Translations under genes and position numbers: made by a program
Notes under the pieces: generated by a model
Databases searched by the model: none
Seen by the model: the letters and a program-made list of their open reading frames with translations, nothing else
Told to the model about the DNA's origin: nothing
Source: Tieghemostelium lacteum
Taxonomy: Eukaryota; Evosea; Eumycetozoa; Dictyosteliales; Raperosteliaceae
Reading direction: 5' to 3'
NCBI GenBank assembly: GCA_001606155.1
Contig: LODT01000021.1
Span: 708,501-772,500, forward strand
DNA: 64,000 nt
Shown: positions 10,509 to 22,067 of the stretch, piece after piece
How positions within the stretch are numbered: the first letter of the stretch is position 1
Layout: every line of letters begins with the position of its first letter

Positions 10509-12065
10509 TTAATTGCACAAGATACTTCTGAGAGCAGTGTTTTGACATGTAAATGGTTTTAGAGTTACCTTATTGATGACAGTAGATAAATTGGACCATT
10601 GATCTTCATCGTGTTCATTCAATTTAACAACAACATTACCAGAATCTTGAAACTCCAGATTAAAAGCAGAGATTTTAAATACTGAAGTTAGAGATTCACG
10701 AAACTCTGAGAAACTCTTGATTTTGGAGATATCAATAATCTTATAAGAAGGACTATTTTGTATTTTACAAAATATATATTGACAAATGCTAATATTGTTT
10801 TCTTTTACCAAATGTTGTTGTGGTGGTGGAGAAATGAGATTGGTTGATGATGTTGAACTTGATAATGGTTGATATTTTGGAGTACTTGGTAAAGCTTGTT
10901 CTTGATCACTGCTACTATCATCACTATTAAAATCTTGTAAAGTTTTTACTTTTTTAGACATTATCGAAAGTGATAAAAGTGGGTTAAATTCATTATTATA
11001 ATTGTTGTTGTTGTTGTGGTAATTGTTGTTATTCATTGAAATTGTTGTTGTTGTTGAAAAATTATCGAAACTTCTTTTTTTACTATTATTATTATTAATT
11101 TCAGGAACTTGACTTAATTTAGTTGGTGATGGTGGTGACAATGGTGTGAATTTAATTGGTATTGAATGATTATAAGATAGTGGTGATTGTGGTGGTGAAT
11201 AACTATTCAAAGAATTACCATTAGCATAATACTTTAATGGTTGTGTTGAATTTCCTGTTGATATCAAATTTGGTGAAGAATTTGGTGACTGATAAAAATA
11301 ATTTTGGAATAACATATTGTTATTATTGGTATTATGTTGCTGATATTGATTAATATTATTATTATTTAAACTAATAATATTTTGTTGTTGTTGTGGTACT
11401 GGAGATGTTAATTGTTGTTGTTGTGGTTGTTGTTGTGGTTGTTGTTGAGTTGATTTTGTTGGTAAAATTGTAATGGTATCAGAATTTCTGATAAATGTTA
11501 GATTAGCTTTAGTTAGATTATTTTCAATGTCTTTAAGAGAGGTACCAAGACGTTCGTGATTATTTGCAATCCATTCAGAGAGGGCAATGTTTACTAAATG
11601 TATATGATTGAGAGCTACTAAACCATGTAATGAAGAGACACCATTACCACTAGATCCCAAAGTTGGACTGTCATCAGTAGAACAATTACTACCAGTACTA
11701 CTATTCATACTCTGAAGAGTTGGACTAGATGGTAATTGTTGATTACCACTGTTATTGTTACTATTAGTACCCCAATTGATAAAATGTAATGATGAGAGAC
11801 GAGCTTTAGATTTCTCACTGATTAGTAATCTGTAACCTTCATGTTTCTTTGTCAGACGATTAAATCTACCTCTTAGAGTGGATAAATTGACTTGAAACAA
11901 TGCAGCCAAAGTTCTATCTGGAAAGTAAGTTGGTTCACCTTCCTTATTGCAAAAGTACTGTATTGTAATAGATTCGTTACTCTTTGACTGATGAATTTCA
12001 TATTCCTGTACAAAAAGATCTTTTGTATCTGTGAATGGTATAGTTCCAATATTTGATTCAACCAT
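10509..12065 (-). CDS. Asn/Gln-rich 518-aa protein with conserved-looking N- and C-terminal domains
   Basis: A single exon from ATG 12065. I do not recognise the family. Residues about 1-105 are complex sequence with no low-complexity insertions, including FPDRTLAALFQVNLSTLRGRF followed by a Lys/Arg-rich stretch, which could be a helix-turn-helix-like DNA-binding unit. A second ordered stretch around residues 143-200 has LVALNHIHLVNIALSEWI. Residues 200-400 are Gln-, Asn- and Ser/Pro-rich. The last 100 residues are again ordered (ISICQYIFCKIQ..., VVKLNEHDEDQWSNLS). The layout (ordered ends with a long disordered linker) suits a transcriptional regulator, but this is inference only. The very long 5' flank (12066-14677) is consistent with a regulated gene. 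Confidence 0.8.
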   Translation of the reverse strand: MVESNIGTIPFTDTKDLFVQEYEIHQSKSNESITIQYFCNKEGEPTYFPDRTLAALFQVNLSTLRGRFNRLTKKHEGYRLLISEKSKARLSSLHFINWGTNSNNNSGNQQLPSSPTLQSMNSSTGSNCSTDDSPTLGSSGNGVSSLHGLVALNHIHLVNIALSEWIANNHERLGTSLKDIENNLTKANLTFIRNSDTITILPTKSTQQQPQQQPQQQQLTSPVPQQQQNIISLNNNNINQYQQHNTNNNNMLFQNYFYQSPNSSPNLISTGNSTQPLKYYANGNSLNSYSPPQSPLSYNHSIPIKFTPLSPPSPTKLSQVPEINNNNSKKRSFDNFSTTTTISMNNNNYHNNNNNYNNEFNPLLSLSIMSKKVKTLQDFNSDDSSSDQEQALPSTPKYQPLSSSTSSTNLISPPPQQHLVKENNISICQYIFCKIQNSPSYKIIDISKIKSFSEFRESLTSVFKISAFNLEFQDSGNVVVKLNEHDEDQWSNLSTVINKVTLKPFTCQNTALRSILCN

Positions 12066-14677
12066 TTTGTTTTTATCTGTCAGTCTGTTTTCTATAGTTG
12101 ATGTGAGAGAGTGTGTGTGTGAAATATTTCTATGTGAAAAATGTTGATTCTTTTGTTGTGTTGTTATTGTTGAGTATTGTAACTTTATATAATATCCTTT
12201 AATAAAATTCTTATTGTATGGATAGTTATTTATAGTTGTAATTAATGTGATGATTGTGAAAAAGTATTTGAAAACTATCGAAATTAATTAATTATTGTAA
12301 AAATTCTATTTTTAAATTGATTAATGAATGTTAATATACTTTTTTTTTTGGTTTTAGAATTTTGGGTTTTTTGGATGGTTTGTGCAATAAATTATGAATT
12401 GAAGCAGAGAGCAGGGTTGGAAAATAAGACGTGTCTTTTTATATATAGAAACTCTACTCTAAATGAACATCAATCGAGAATGTCTATGTAATAAATCAAT
12501 AGGTATTTTTTGTTTTGTTTTTTTTTTTTTTTTTTTTTGTTTGTTTATCCAATATTCCTCCTGCTTGAAGAAATTGTAGTGAACAAAGTATTAAGAGCAG
12601 TAGTAAATGGGGTTGGTTCAATAAATGATGTGTATGAAAGACCACCTTTGGAATTGAGAGAAATGTACAAGAGTGAAAGTGAAGGGGTAGGGGTGAATGT
12701 GTGTAAAATGAGATAGAGTGGAAAATGGTGTTTTTATGATAATATTAAAATACACTAATGTCCATATATAATGGTGAAGGACAAAGAATTCAAGAAATCT
12801 TCTAAAAACAACAACAAAGAGGTAAAACTATTTAAAAACCTCTAACCAAATTTATAAATTCCAAATGGATTATTTTGTTTAATAACAAGATTAACTTCCT
12901 TGTTTGGTCATATTAATAATTGAATTAACCTAGATAGATTCAAATTGAAAATCTATAGATATTGATGAAGGGAAGGGGGGAGTAAATACCATCCCACTAA
13001 CCTTTGATTTTTTGTTAAACCCACTCAACACCATGTGTCTCTTTACTATCTATTGAAAAACTAAACGCCACAAATAAACAACAACACTATAAACACGGTG
13101 ATATCTGTGTGTGTGTATGGTATTTCTATTAATTGTTTTTTCCTTTATCACCCACACACGAAAAAAACACCACACTATTAAACAAAGATATAGGGGTAGT
13201 GTGGGTTGATAACATTTCACACTGTTCTAGTGTATGTGTGTGTGTATATCTACTTAGATATTAAATGGTATCTGTACTAAATTGGGGTTTTTTTTGGAAA
13301 AAAATTGTTGATGTTGTTTGGTGTGTTTTGATTAATGTGGAAATTCCAAAAGTGTACAACAATATTCTCAATGAACATAAAGTGTAGTGTGTGTGTTTGT
13401 GTTTGTTGTATTTGAACAATATATTTAATAATTGTCTAAATAACAATTATTATAAAATGATTAAGGTAAATTCCAAATCATCATATATAATGATAGACAC
13501 AATTGTGGTATTGTTAAATGATTCTGTTGCTTCTACACTACTAAACCTCTGCTTCTAACACTATTTCTCTGTGAAGGTGTGGGGATCTTTAATTACTTAC
13601 TTTTTAATTTCTAAAGGTTTTAATTATAAAATCTAAGTGTTTGGTTTTTGCGATTAAACAAAAAAAAAAAATAAAATAAATGGTTGTTTAGAAAAAAAAA
13701 AAACAAAAATTTTTTAAAAATGGTGATTACTTTCAGTGCTGTTGTTGAATTAAAAAAAAAATCCCAACCTGGGTTTTCTTCACTTTCAGATTATTTTAAA
13801 ACTAAAAAGTATTAACGAAAATAAGAAGATTGTGTGGTGTACTGGAAATATGTAAAGTTTGATGAAATTTCAAATTGATCGATTTGTTTGATATCGATGA
13901 TAATTGTAAATAGCAATAAAATAGTTGTTGATAATATCTAATTGATTTGATGTGTGTTGTTAATATAATAAAAAAAGAAATAAAAAAAATCGAACCTTTT
14001 TATAGAGGTCCAGAGATTTTTAATGTATTTCTTTTGAATTTAGGTAAATTGTTTTAATTATCAATTCACAGGTCAATTAATAAATTAGATTTAAAATTTG
14101 TTTTGCCTTAGTTGTGAAATTATAAAAAAATTGAGATGGGCCTCTTCCTCATCATAATAATATCAGTTTGGAGGACTAAAATAATGAATTGCAAAAAAAA
14201 ATCTTTTTACTAAATTCTCAAAAAATATCTAGGACCCATCAAAACTCAATTTTCACTATCAATTCACCTTCGTCTATAAAAATAGATTTACCTTCGTGTC
14301 AGAAATTAGGATAATGGTCTCTTTGCAATGTAGATTTCATAGGACTTTCACTTTTTATATTTTTTTGATTGAAATTTAAAATTTAATAGATTGATTTATT
14401 AATTTGATTTATCTGAAAGAATACAGAAATTCTTAAATGGTGTAAATAAACACTTTTAAGATCTTTTTTCGACTCTTTACCAAATTCCTTTGCAATAAAG
14501 ATCTAAACATTGTTCTACACAAATTTTAATAAGTGAGCAGTATTGCTTCTATAGCACCCCTCACACAAAATTTACAATAAAATCATAACATTATAATAAT
14601 TTAAATATAGAAGATAGATCCATATTCCATTACATAGTAGTTATAAAATGTGATTTCTTTATTAGAATTAACTACTA
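12066..14677. promoter_or_regulatory. 2.6 kb gene-free upstream region with GT-rich tracts
   Basis: The longest gene-free stretch of the window, directly upstream of the 518-aa gene and downstream of the Med29-like gene. It has no convincing open frame. GT-rich tracts occur at about 12112-12120, 13105-13120, 13193-13208 (ggggtagtgtgggttg), 13231-13247 and 13381-13410. Such G/T-rich boxes resemble the G-box elements bound by GBF upstream of Dictyostelium developmental genes; this likeness is inference. The remainder is AT-rich with poly-T and poly-A runs. Confidence 0.4.
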
Positions 14678-15772
14678 TTATTCATCAAGATTAATAATTT
14701 CAGTATGACCAGTATTCTCAAGATCAATTTCTATTGGACCTCCTCCTATATTTTGATTACTTTCATTCACTTCAATTATATTTCCACTATTGTTATTGTT
14801 ATTATTATTATTATTATTTACATTTTGATCATCTGAATTATTTTGATGATCCATTGGATTATTTTCAGATGAAATTTCAGTTGAAGTAGTATCATCATTT
14901 GTAGGATTATTACTACTTTCGTCATTCCCATCTGTATTATTATTTTGAAGATTACTTTCAATATCATTATTATCAATTTGATTATTAGTTTGATCATCCA
15001 TTGATACATCAGCATCATTATTGTTATTATCAATATTTGTACTATTTTGATTATTTTGATCTACTATATGATTATTTTCATTTTGCATAATTTCATTCTC
15101 CCCACTAGTATTCATATTAATAGTACTAGGTGTTGTAGATTGATTAACAACTATATTCTCACTACTATTACTATTATTATTACTAGTATTACTGGTATTA
15201 CTAGTGTTATTATCACTATAGTTAATAGTATTGTTATTGATATTACTATTACTATTATTATTATTATTGTTGTTGTTGTTGTTATTATTATTATTTACAT
15301 TGTTATTTAGAATAGTATTACTATTGGTTAGATTTTGATTTGTAAATAGATTATTTAAGTTACTATTTAATTGAGATAATAGATCGTCCATTGTTCCTCT
15401 AGTTTGTTTTACTGAGGATAGTTTTTGAGATAGTTTTGTTGATAATTTCTCGGGGTGTTCTTTATGACCTATCAGTGATGGTCCATTTATAATGTTACTA
15501 TATATGAGGTTTTGTTTATGAATTTCCATAGTTGCGCAAAACTCATCACAACATAATTCAAATTCCTCTAATTTCTGTGCTAATTCTAAACATAATTCAG
15601 CTCTCTTTACAGGATCACTAATCATCTACTATTAGTATCCATACTGTTTCCACTATTGTTTATATAGTACATACTCTGACTGAACTAAAACTTTAGATAA
15701 TGGATGAATCGCATTTTGTAATTTAGTTTTTAATGGTTGTAATAACTTACTAGATGAACTTGCATTGCTCAT
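14678..15772 (-). CDS. med29: Putative Mediator subunit 29
   Basis: Two exons: 15772-15675 and 15617-14678. The donor is CAGTCAGA|GTATGT and the acceptor GATTAG|TGATCC, in matching phase 2, giving 345 aa. An unspliced start at 15625 would give 315 aa and lose the N-terminal helix. The first exon encodes LLQPLKTKLQNAIHPLSKVLVQ and exon 2 begins with KLEEFELCCDEFCATMEIHKQ, then KLSQKLSSVKQTRGTMDDLL. This order of three helices with the EEF..CDE pattern matches animal Med29 (LIPQLKESL, CLEEFYALCDQLE, then a C-terminal helix). Med29 is a tail/head-junction component of the Mediator co-activator in the nucleus. The last two thirds are Asn-rich, acidic low complexity, common in dictyostelid Mediator subunits. 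The assignment rests on a short core, so it is moderate. Confidence 0.62.
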
Positions 15773-15866
15773 ATTTTCAACTTTCAAGTTTTTAATTGAA
15801 AATGAGTTTTTGAAAAAAAGAATTTTTAAATGACATGTGTGTTCCTTTTGTCAAAAAAAATTTGCT

Positions 15867-15876
15867 ATCGAACAAC
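15867..15876 (-). promoter_or_regulatory. Candidate extragenic B box (ex-B) downstream of the tRNA gene
   Basis: On the minus strand this reads GTTGTTCGAT, an exact ten-base copy of the B-box region inside the tRNA gene (15943-15952). It sits 52-61 bases past the tRNA 3' end. D. discoideum tRNA genes are known to carry a B-box copy in their 3' flank. Confidence 0.55.
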
Positions 15877-15911
15877 AAACAGCATAACTAAATTGATCTT
15901 GTCAGGTAGAT

Positions 15912-15927
15912 TGATTAAAAAACAAAA
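15912..15927 (-). terminator. Pol III terminator of tRNA-Sec
   Basis: Immediately after the discriminator base the minus strand reads TTTTGTTTTTTAATCA, giving T4 and T6 runs, the normal stop signal for RNA polymerase III. Confidence 0.85.
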
Positions 15928-16014
15928 CGCTCCCATGGTTGAATCGAACAACTCGGCATCTCTGCCGCAATAGATTTGAAGTCTATTCCTACCGCCAGGC
16001 AGGCTCACAGAAGC
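15928..16014 (-). tRNA. tRNA-Sec (selenocysteine), anticodon UCA
   Basis: An 87-base gene that folds into the eukaryotic selenocysteine tRNA shape. The acceptor stem is nine base pairs (GCTTCTGTG with CATGGGAGC, three wobble pairs), followed by a G discriminator and no encoded CCA. The D arm has the hallmark six-pair stem and four-base loop (CCTGCC-TGGC-GGTAGG). The anticodon arm is AATAGA-CTTCAAA-TCTATT with anticodon TCA at 15979-15977. The long variable arm is a five-pair stem (CGGCA-GAGA-TGCCG). The T arm is four pairs with loop TTCGATT. The 9+4 acceptor/T domain and long D stem rule out an ordinary UCA suppressor or tRNA-Ser. In the cell it is charged with Ser, phosphorylated by PSTK, converted by SepSecS and delivered by the dedicated elongation factor to UGA codons in mRNAs with SECIS elements. 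It lies between the Med29-like and BEACH genes. There is no intron. Confidence 0.96.
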
Positions 16015-16073
16015 AACTAAATTATTAAAAGTTATTAACTTATGAACAGAGATTTTTACAATTTCAATTTAAA

Positions 16074-16081
16074 TTATGGAA
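16074..16081 (-). promoter_or_regulatory. Candidate DUSE-like upstream element of tRNA-Sec
   Basis: On the minus strand TTCCATAA lies 60-67 bases upstream of the mature tRNA 5' end. It differs by one base from the Dictyostelium upstream sequence element (A/T)CCCATAA found near position -60 of many small RNA genes. Vertebrate tRNA-Sec genes also use an upstream element. The match is imperfect and the flank is AT-rich, so this is tentative. Confidence 0.3.
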
Positions 16082-16217
16082 ATAAACAACAGATTTTCTC
16101 AAAAATTTTAATATTTATGATTATAAATGGTTATTGATTATTTTAAGAATAAAATCAATGAAAAATAGATTAACTAAAGTAGAAATAAAAGGAGAGGGTA
16201 ATAATAATTTATAATTT

Positions 16218-19200
16218 TTATTCTTTGACAAATGGTATTATAATTAAATTACCATCATTTAGACCAATCATTAGATATTTTTCATGAGAGATGAGGGCAA
16301 TAGTTCTGATGGTAGTTGGCGATTCAAAACTATTGACAATGTTAAGGTCAGGTAGTGAACGTACTTTTACACCTTTTGAGCCACCAGTGACTAGGAATTG
16401 TTGACTGTCACCAACACCCAATACACCACCCTTCTTTTGAAGTGATCCTGTGAGTTTTAAATCATAGATTCTCTCATCACACTGATCCATTTTTAGTAAT
16501 TTACCATTAAATGAGTGTACATAGAGATAAGATTGTGAACAATAGGAGATTATATATTGACCTGCTGTACTGATTTTAACCATTTCCACAGATCCTTGGT
16601 GGGCCATAGATCTTACATAGGTACCTGTTCTCAATGTATGTAGAATTGATTTTCTATCCATACCACCACTGACTATCAGATCCCATTCTTCATTGACATC
16701 CAAACAATTTACAGTATCATTGTGACTGCATAACCTGTACAATGGTTTAGTTCTGGGATCTTTGATGAGAGTTGATAAGTCATCCCATACTAGAACTGTT
16801 GTATCCGTACTTGCAGTAGCAAGGGTTCTTCCACTGCCTCCCATGGATATACAGGTAACAATACCTCTATGAAAGTCTCTGTATAATCTATGAATTCTTC
16901 CATTTTGGATATTACAACACTTGAATATAGAGTCCCAGTTAGCACATGAGAACAGCATCTTTCCATCCGGTGTAATTGCAAAACAGTTACTGATGCATGA
17001 AACAGTGTCTGACATGAACAGTGTATCTATCTGTTTCTCTTTATAGGTTGATAATGTCTTATCAATATCAAATGTAAATGGCAGACCGTTGGAAGGTGAG
17101 TTTACAAACTGATTAACAGCCATAACACCATCTCTGTAAACTAGTACGATATCATCACTATCTTGACAGCACCCAATATGTACTAAAGGTATACTATTGT
17201 TAGTCTTAAGTATCTTAAACTGATACTGCTGTTGACTATTTGGTGAAGTAGGTTGTTGAGACTGAGCACTATTCAAATTCAAAGAAGAAGGAAAGAGATT
17301 AGTGAACTTACTCAACAAATCTCTAGGAGGTCTATTCAACTCCTTCAGCGACTTTCTCTGGGGATGTGCTTTTTTAAACAACTGAGGAGGAGTCTGACCA
17401 AACTCCTTTATCTGAGATTCTATAGAATGTCTAGCATCTGGATCATCACGTTGCAAGGCCACATTATTCTCATAAGTCAGATAAAAGAATACATTATTAG
17501 CCTCTAATGCGGAAGGTCCAGTTTGCTTATATCCAAAAATCAAGTCGATCCAATGATGTATATTCATACTGACATACTCTGATTCCAGTGCTTCTCTCAT
17601 CTTTTGAACAAAAACCTCTGGAGATTGGTTAGACCATTTAGGAAGTATCAAATCCCCGTTAGGACTAGACTGAAAATTGAATTGAAACTGTTCGTTATTA
17701 CTTATAAATTCAGGTAGATAATAGAACTCTGGTGTCAGTTCTTTTACATCAGAGAGATTTGGACTTGTTACCCCATCCCACATTTTATCCATTGACTCAA
17801 ACATTCTCTGAGCGTGATCAAAGACTCCAGATTGCAATTGTAAATGACAACTTGTGAATGGTTCCATTCTGACTAGATAGTAACTTACAATACCTCCACT
17901 ACTGTAATGACTGCCATAGAGAAATGCTGGGATATCAGGATCCATTAATGCTTGTGATCTCTTGATTAGTGTATCTAATCTCTGTTGGTTTAGAGCTCCA
18001 ATTGGTTTACGAAGGTCTCTAAAAGTGGACTCTACAGTCAAATCCAAAACCTCAGATTTATAGTCAGCTAGAACTTGTGGGAATACAGGGTACTGTGAGA
18101 TATCATTATAAGTTCTACCAGCTATACTATTCAAAGACATGAGATACTCAAAATTACTAATCTCTCTATCTTTCCATTTTTGAGTGAGTTTAAGACGTTT
18201 GAGTATCTTTTCTGGACTGTCAGACCATTTCACTTTGAGATTGGGTGGATGACAACTTACAATCTTTTGATAGACATGCATTGACTCTTGATCTGATTGA
18301 AAGTTAAACATATAGGTTTTGGTATTGATAAACAGTTCCAAACTATTCCATCTCAATAGATATCTGACACGATGTAGTTCTGTTAAATCTCGTAACTTCC
18401 AATAGTATACATTTTTTACACGGTAACTTCCACAATCAGGATCCTGAATTCTTCTACCTTGAATATCAAATCTATAGTCCTTCTCATAGCTTATATAGGA
18501 AGTTGTAATGATAAACTTTCCAGGGAATGCACCAATAGGTGTAACCATCTGACATCCATACACTCCAACCACTTTCTCTTCAATTTGAACATCATTTTGG
18601 AAATTATTTGTCAAATTATTCAAAGTATCTTTTGATTTCTCTGATACAGTATCAGAATTACTACTTCCAGGTGACAATAACTCACTTATACTTATAGGTG
18701 ATATCAAACCACTAATACTAACAATTGGTGAATTATTATTATTACTATTATTATTATTATTATTATTATTACTATTAGCATTATTTGAATTATAGTTGTT
18801 ATTACTATTATTTACAGGTGAGAGTGAATTTGGTGATGTACTTGATGTTGTTAATAATGATAATTTACTTGGTGATTTTAATATAGTTGGTGTTGAGTCT
18901 ATACTTGATTGTGTTGTTGTTGTTGATGTTGTTGTTGTAGTTGATGTGGTTGTATTTGGATTTGATGATTTAATTGGGGTACCTAAACTAGAAGATAATG
19001 ATTGAAGATCTTTACATTCAAATTCTTTATAGAGTGTAGATAGATGAGGTAAAGGTGGATCAGTTTTAATCTGTAAAATCATATTACCTAAACCATCACC
19101 AGTATCTTGATTTATATAAAATGTCTCTTTTTCAGTCTGATAGATATCAATGATAATTCTTCTGTTTCTACCATACTTGTTTTGCTTTGATAAACCTTTA

Positions 19201-22067
19201 TAATCACTACCCAAATAATTTCTTTTTAACTTTCTTCTCATTCTTAATGGACCTTCACTTTTATCTAATTTCCAGTGTACAACAGTAGTGTCTTCAGGTT
19301 CCAATATTAAACTATTATTATTACTGTTTGTACTATTATTTATAGTTGATGTTGCAGTTGTTGTGGTTGTTGTTGTTGTAATAAAATCATTACTAGTTAA
19401 ATTCAAAGGTGAGTTAACAGGTGGACTACCATAAGGTGATATTATAGGTGATGATATAGGTGAAGATATTGAATTACTAGCTTTAATGGTATTACTTGAT
19501 GAACTTGTTGTTGGGTTTAGTTGTGGAATATTAATACCCAATTCTTTGAGTTTATATATAATAGGTAGATAGGGTGGTTTAGGTAGAATAGACTGTATAC
19601 CAGATAAATTAGCAGCACGATACTTTCTAATTTTCAACCAATGTCTATACAATAGATACATTGTCTTTTCTTCAAGAATGAGATCATCTCTTAGTTTTTG
19701 AATTTCATCTTGACAGTCAATCTCCCATATATAAGAGATATGTTTAGGTAGAGGTAGCTGAGTACTTAGAAGATTTTTAGATTTTTGAGATTCATCATGC
19801 GCCATATCATCATACCATGTATCCTTGTTTTGCATAGGTGGTATGATATCCTCAAGCATCTTTGTAATATCATCTTGGTTCTCAACAGTAGATTCTTTAA
19901 GATACAATGCAAGCCATCTAGCTTCGGTATTGGTGAAATAGGGTGCAACAGATTCTCTGATGATTACAATAATCTGTGACCTTGACTTCTTAATTCTATC
20001 CATTTGAACCTTCTTTTGACTGTCAGAATCTATAATATAGAACTTCTTGAGAATACTCAACCACTGTTCAATCTTTATAGTATTTCTCCAAAAATGACCA
20101 TTAGTCTGAACACGTTGTCTTATAGACTCAAACAATGCCATCTGTGTAAGAGAATGCGTTTGAGACCATAGCTGAAAGTTATTCATCACCAAATACTGTA
20201 TAGACAAATTCCACAATTGTTGATTGGTACTACAAAAACTTAAAATTCTTCCAAGAATTTCAATGTCCTCTGGAGTCCAATATTGCACTGATGAGGGCTC
20301 AGATTTCAAAAGTAACGAAATCACTTGGAATCCGTGTGTTTCTATGATCTGGTCTCTGAATATAGTGTGATGTTCTAACAGTGACAGTAAAAGTCTTAAT
20401 AAAGACCCTATATGTCCTGATCCTGAACTATTAGGGAAAATTGGAATAGGTGCCTGACTCGACACTGGCATAGACTGGAAACTTAATTGTAAAGGTGACA
20501 GTTGAGTTGAATCTGTAATCTCAGCAGGTTTCATTTCCATTCCGGATATTGGTTGTCCCAATTGATAAAACAGTGGGTACACCATTCGAATGCCTCCACA
20601 ATAGACCAACTGTTCCAGAGGTGGTATGGTTTTTACAATATTTACACCTTCCATTATAGTAGAGGCATTCGATAGCTCTCCTGTTGAAATCTCAAAACAT
20701 AAAGCCTTGTCTGTAGCTTTAGGATGATATAGGAATATAATCTTTAGATTTCTTCTTCCATTCTCTAGAAACAGCTCTCCATTGTAGATGCCAGTTGACG
20801 AGTTCTCTCTTGGCATTTTTTCATGTAACAGTGTACTGTCTTTACTCAAACTGTACAAATGTTGAACTTCAGCTGGATTTAAAAACTCATTCAACATAAG
20901 CACTGAACCTATTCGACCTGTGAATCCATTGCATAGCGATTGACTGTTTCCCAAATGACATTTGGTAAATGGTTTATCAGATTTAGGATAGAGTAACGGC
21001 ATCTTTTCTTCTAATCTACCATTGATATATAGAGACAATTGAGATTTTCTCAATAAAAAGTATTCATGACTGATGGTGAGATAGTACCATTTTTTAGGTT
21101 GAAATTTAAAGATACTTTTGAGAATGGGTGCCTTGTTTTTAGTCTTTATAGAGAATACTAATGATTGTAGTTGAAATGTACATTCTAGACCTATGTCATC
21201 GTCAGAGAAGAAACTGAATAGAGAAGGTCTGTAATTTAAATTGGAAAAGTCTTCACAACTCATCCAAAAACTTATTGTATATCCTGAACCATCAAATGAA
21301 TTTCTCTGTGGTATCATAAGTCCAGAATTCAAAGTACTGAAATTAAAGTACAAATCAGGACCTTCTCTATTCCTAAAAACATATTCTAAAGTCTCTATCA
21401 ATACATTCCACCAATATGGTCTCTCATCATTCTGTGACTCTAATAACCTAAAAAAGTATTTCAATTCTCTAGCTGTTACCGAATGAAATGTCAACATTTG
21501 TAAAGTTACTGAAATCTCACCTATCACATCACTGTCACGGTGAGTTGTAATCAACAGATTAAGTAATCTCGTTATCCAACCTTGTTGACAACAATAGTTC
21601 TGTACCAATATATTTGAAAATATACATCCATTCAGTTTCTTTAGTAACAACATATGTAATATAGAGTTACCTGTCAAAAACGACAATGAAGGTGTATCTA
21701 ACAGAACATTAAAAAACATATAAAAGAAATCAAATGGTTTCCTCCCATTCTGTTGTTGTTGATTACTATATTGATGTTGTGTCTGTAAATCATTATTATT
21801 ATTATAAATCAATGATAACTCTATCAACTTTAAAATCATTTCAAATGTTAGTTCTATACATTCCTATATATCCACTATTCTATTCTCATTGCATTCTATC
21901 CTCCATACTTTATCAAATATAACTATTAAATCTGCAAATTCAGGTGTATCCTTTTTCTTTGATTTTGAAAGTAATTCTTGTATATATATTTCTTCAATTG
22001 ATTTTATATTATTTGATTTTAATATAGAGTTATTATTATTATTGTTATTATTATTATTTTCCTCCAT
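16218..22067 (-). CDS. BEACH-domain giant protein (ConA-like, PH-BEACH, BEACH, WD40; Lvs/WDFY3 family)
   Basis: Two exons: 22067-21909 and 21863-16218. They are separated by a 45-base intron (AAA|GTATGG, ATATAG|GAA, phase 0), giving 1,934 aa. Domains in order: an alpha-helical region; a concanavalin-like/LamG domain at about residues 235-410 (PDLYFNF, GYTISFWM, LSLYINGR); more helical repeat; an Asn/Ser/Thr-rich linker around 860-1140; PH-BEACH at about 1144-1260 (YGCQMVTPIGAFPGKFIIT); BEACH at about 1280-1555 (SLNSIAGRTYND, YPVFPQVLADY, TFRDLRKPIGA, HYSSGGIVSYYLVRMEPFT, HHWIDLIFGYKQTGP); and five or so WD40 repeats to the end. BEACH proteins act in lysosomal and vacuolar trafficking, membrane fission/fusion and cytokinesis; Dictyostelium has six (LvsA-F). 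Length and order suit LvsE or a WDFY3-like member, but I cannot choose. No FYVE domain is visible. Confidence 0.93.

Noticed and set aside
12510-12716. 68-codon plus-strand open frame in the 2.6 kb gene-free region
   Set aside because: It begins with a poly-Phe run from a poly-T tract and then has GT-rich filler; no domain, no intron signals and no plausible partner exons.
13989-13996. GGTTCGAT on the minus strand, resembling a tRNA B box
   Set aside because: It is followed at once by a T run and no acceptor, D or anticodon stem can be formed around it.
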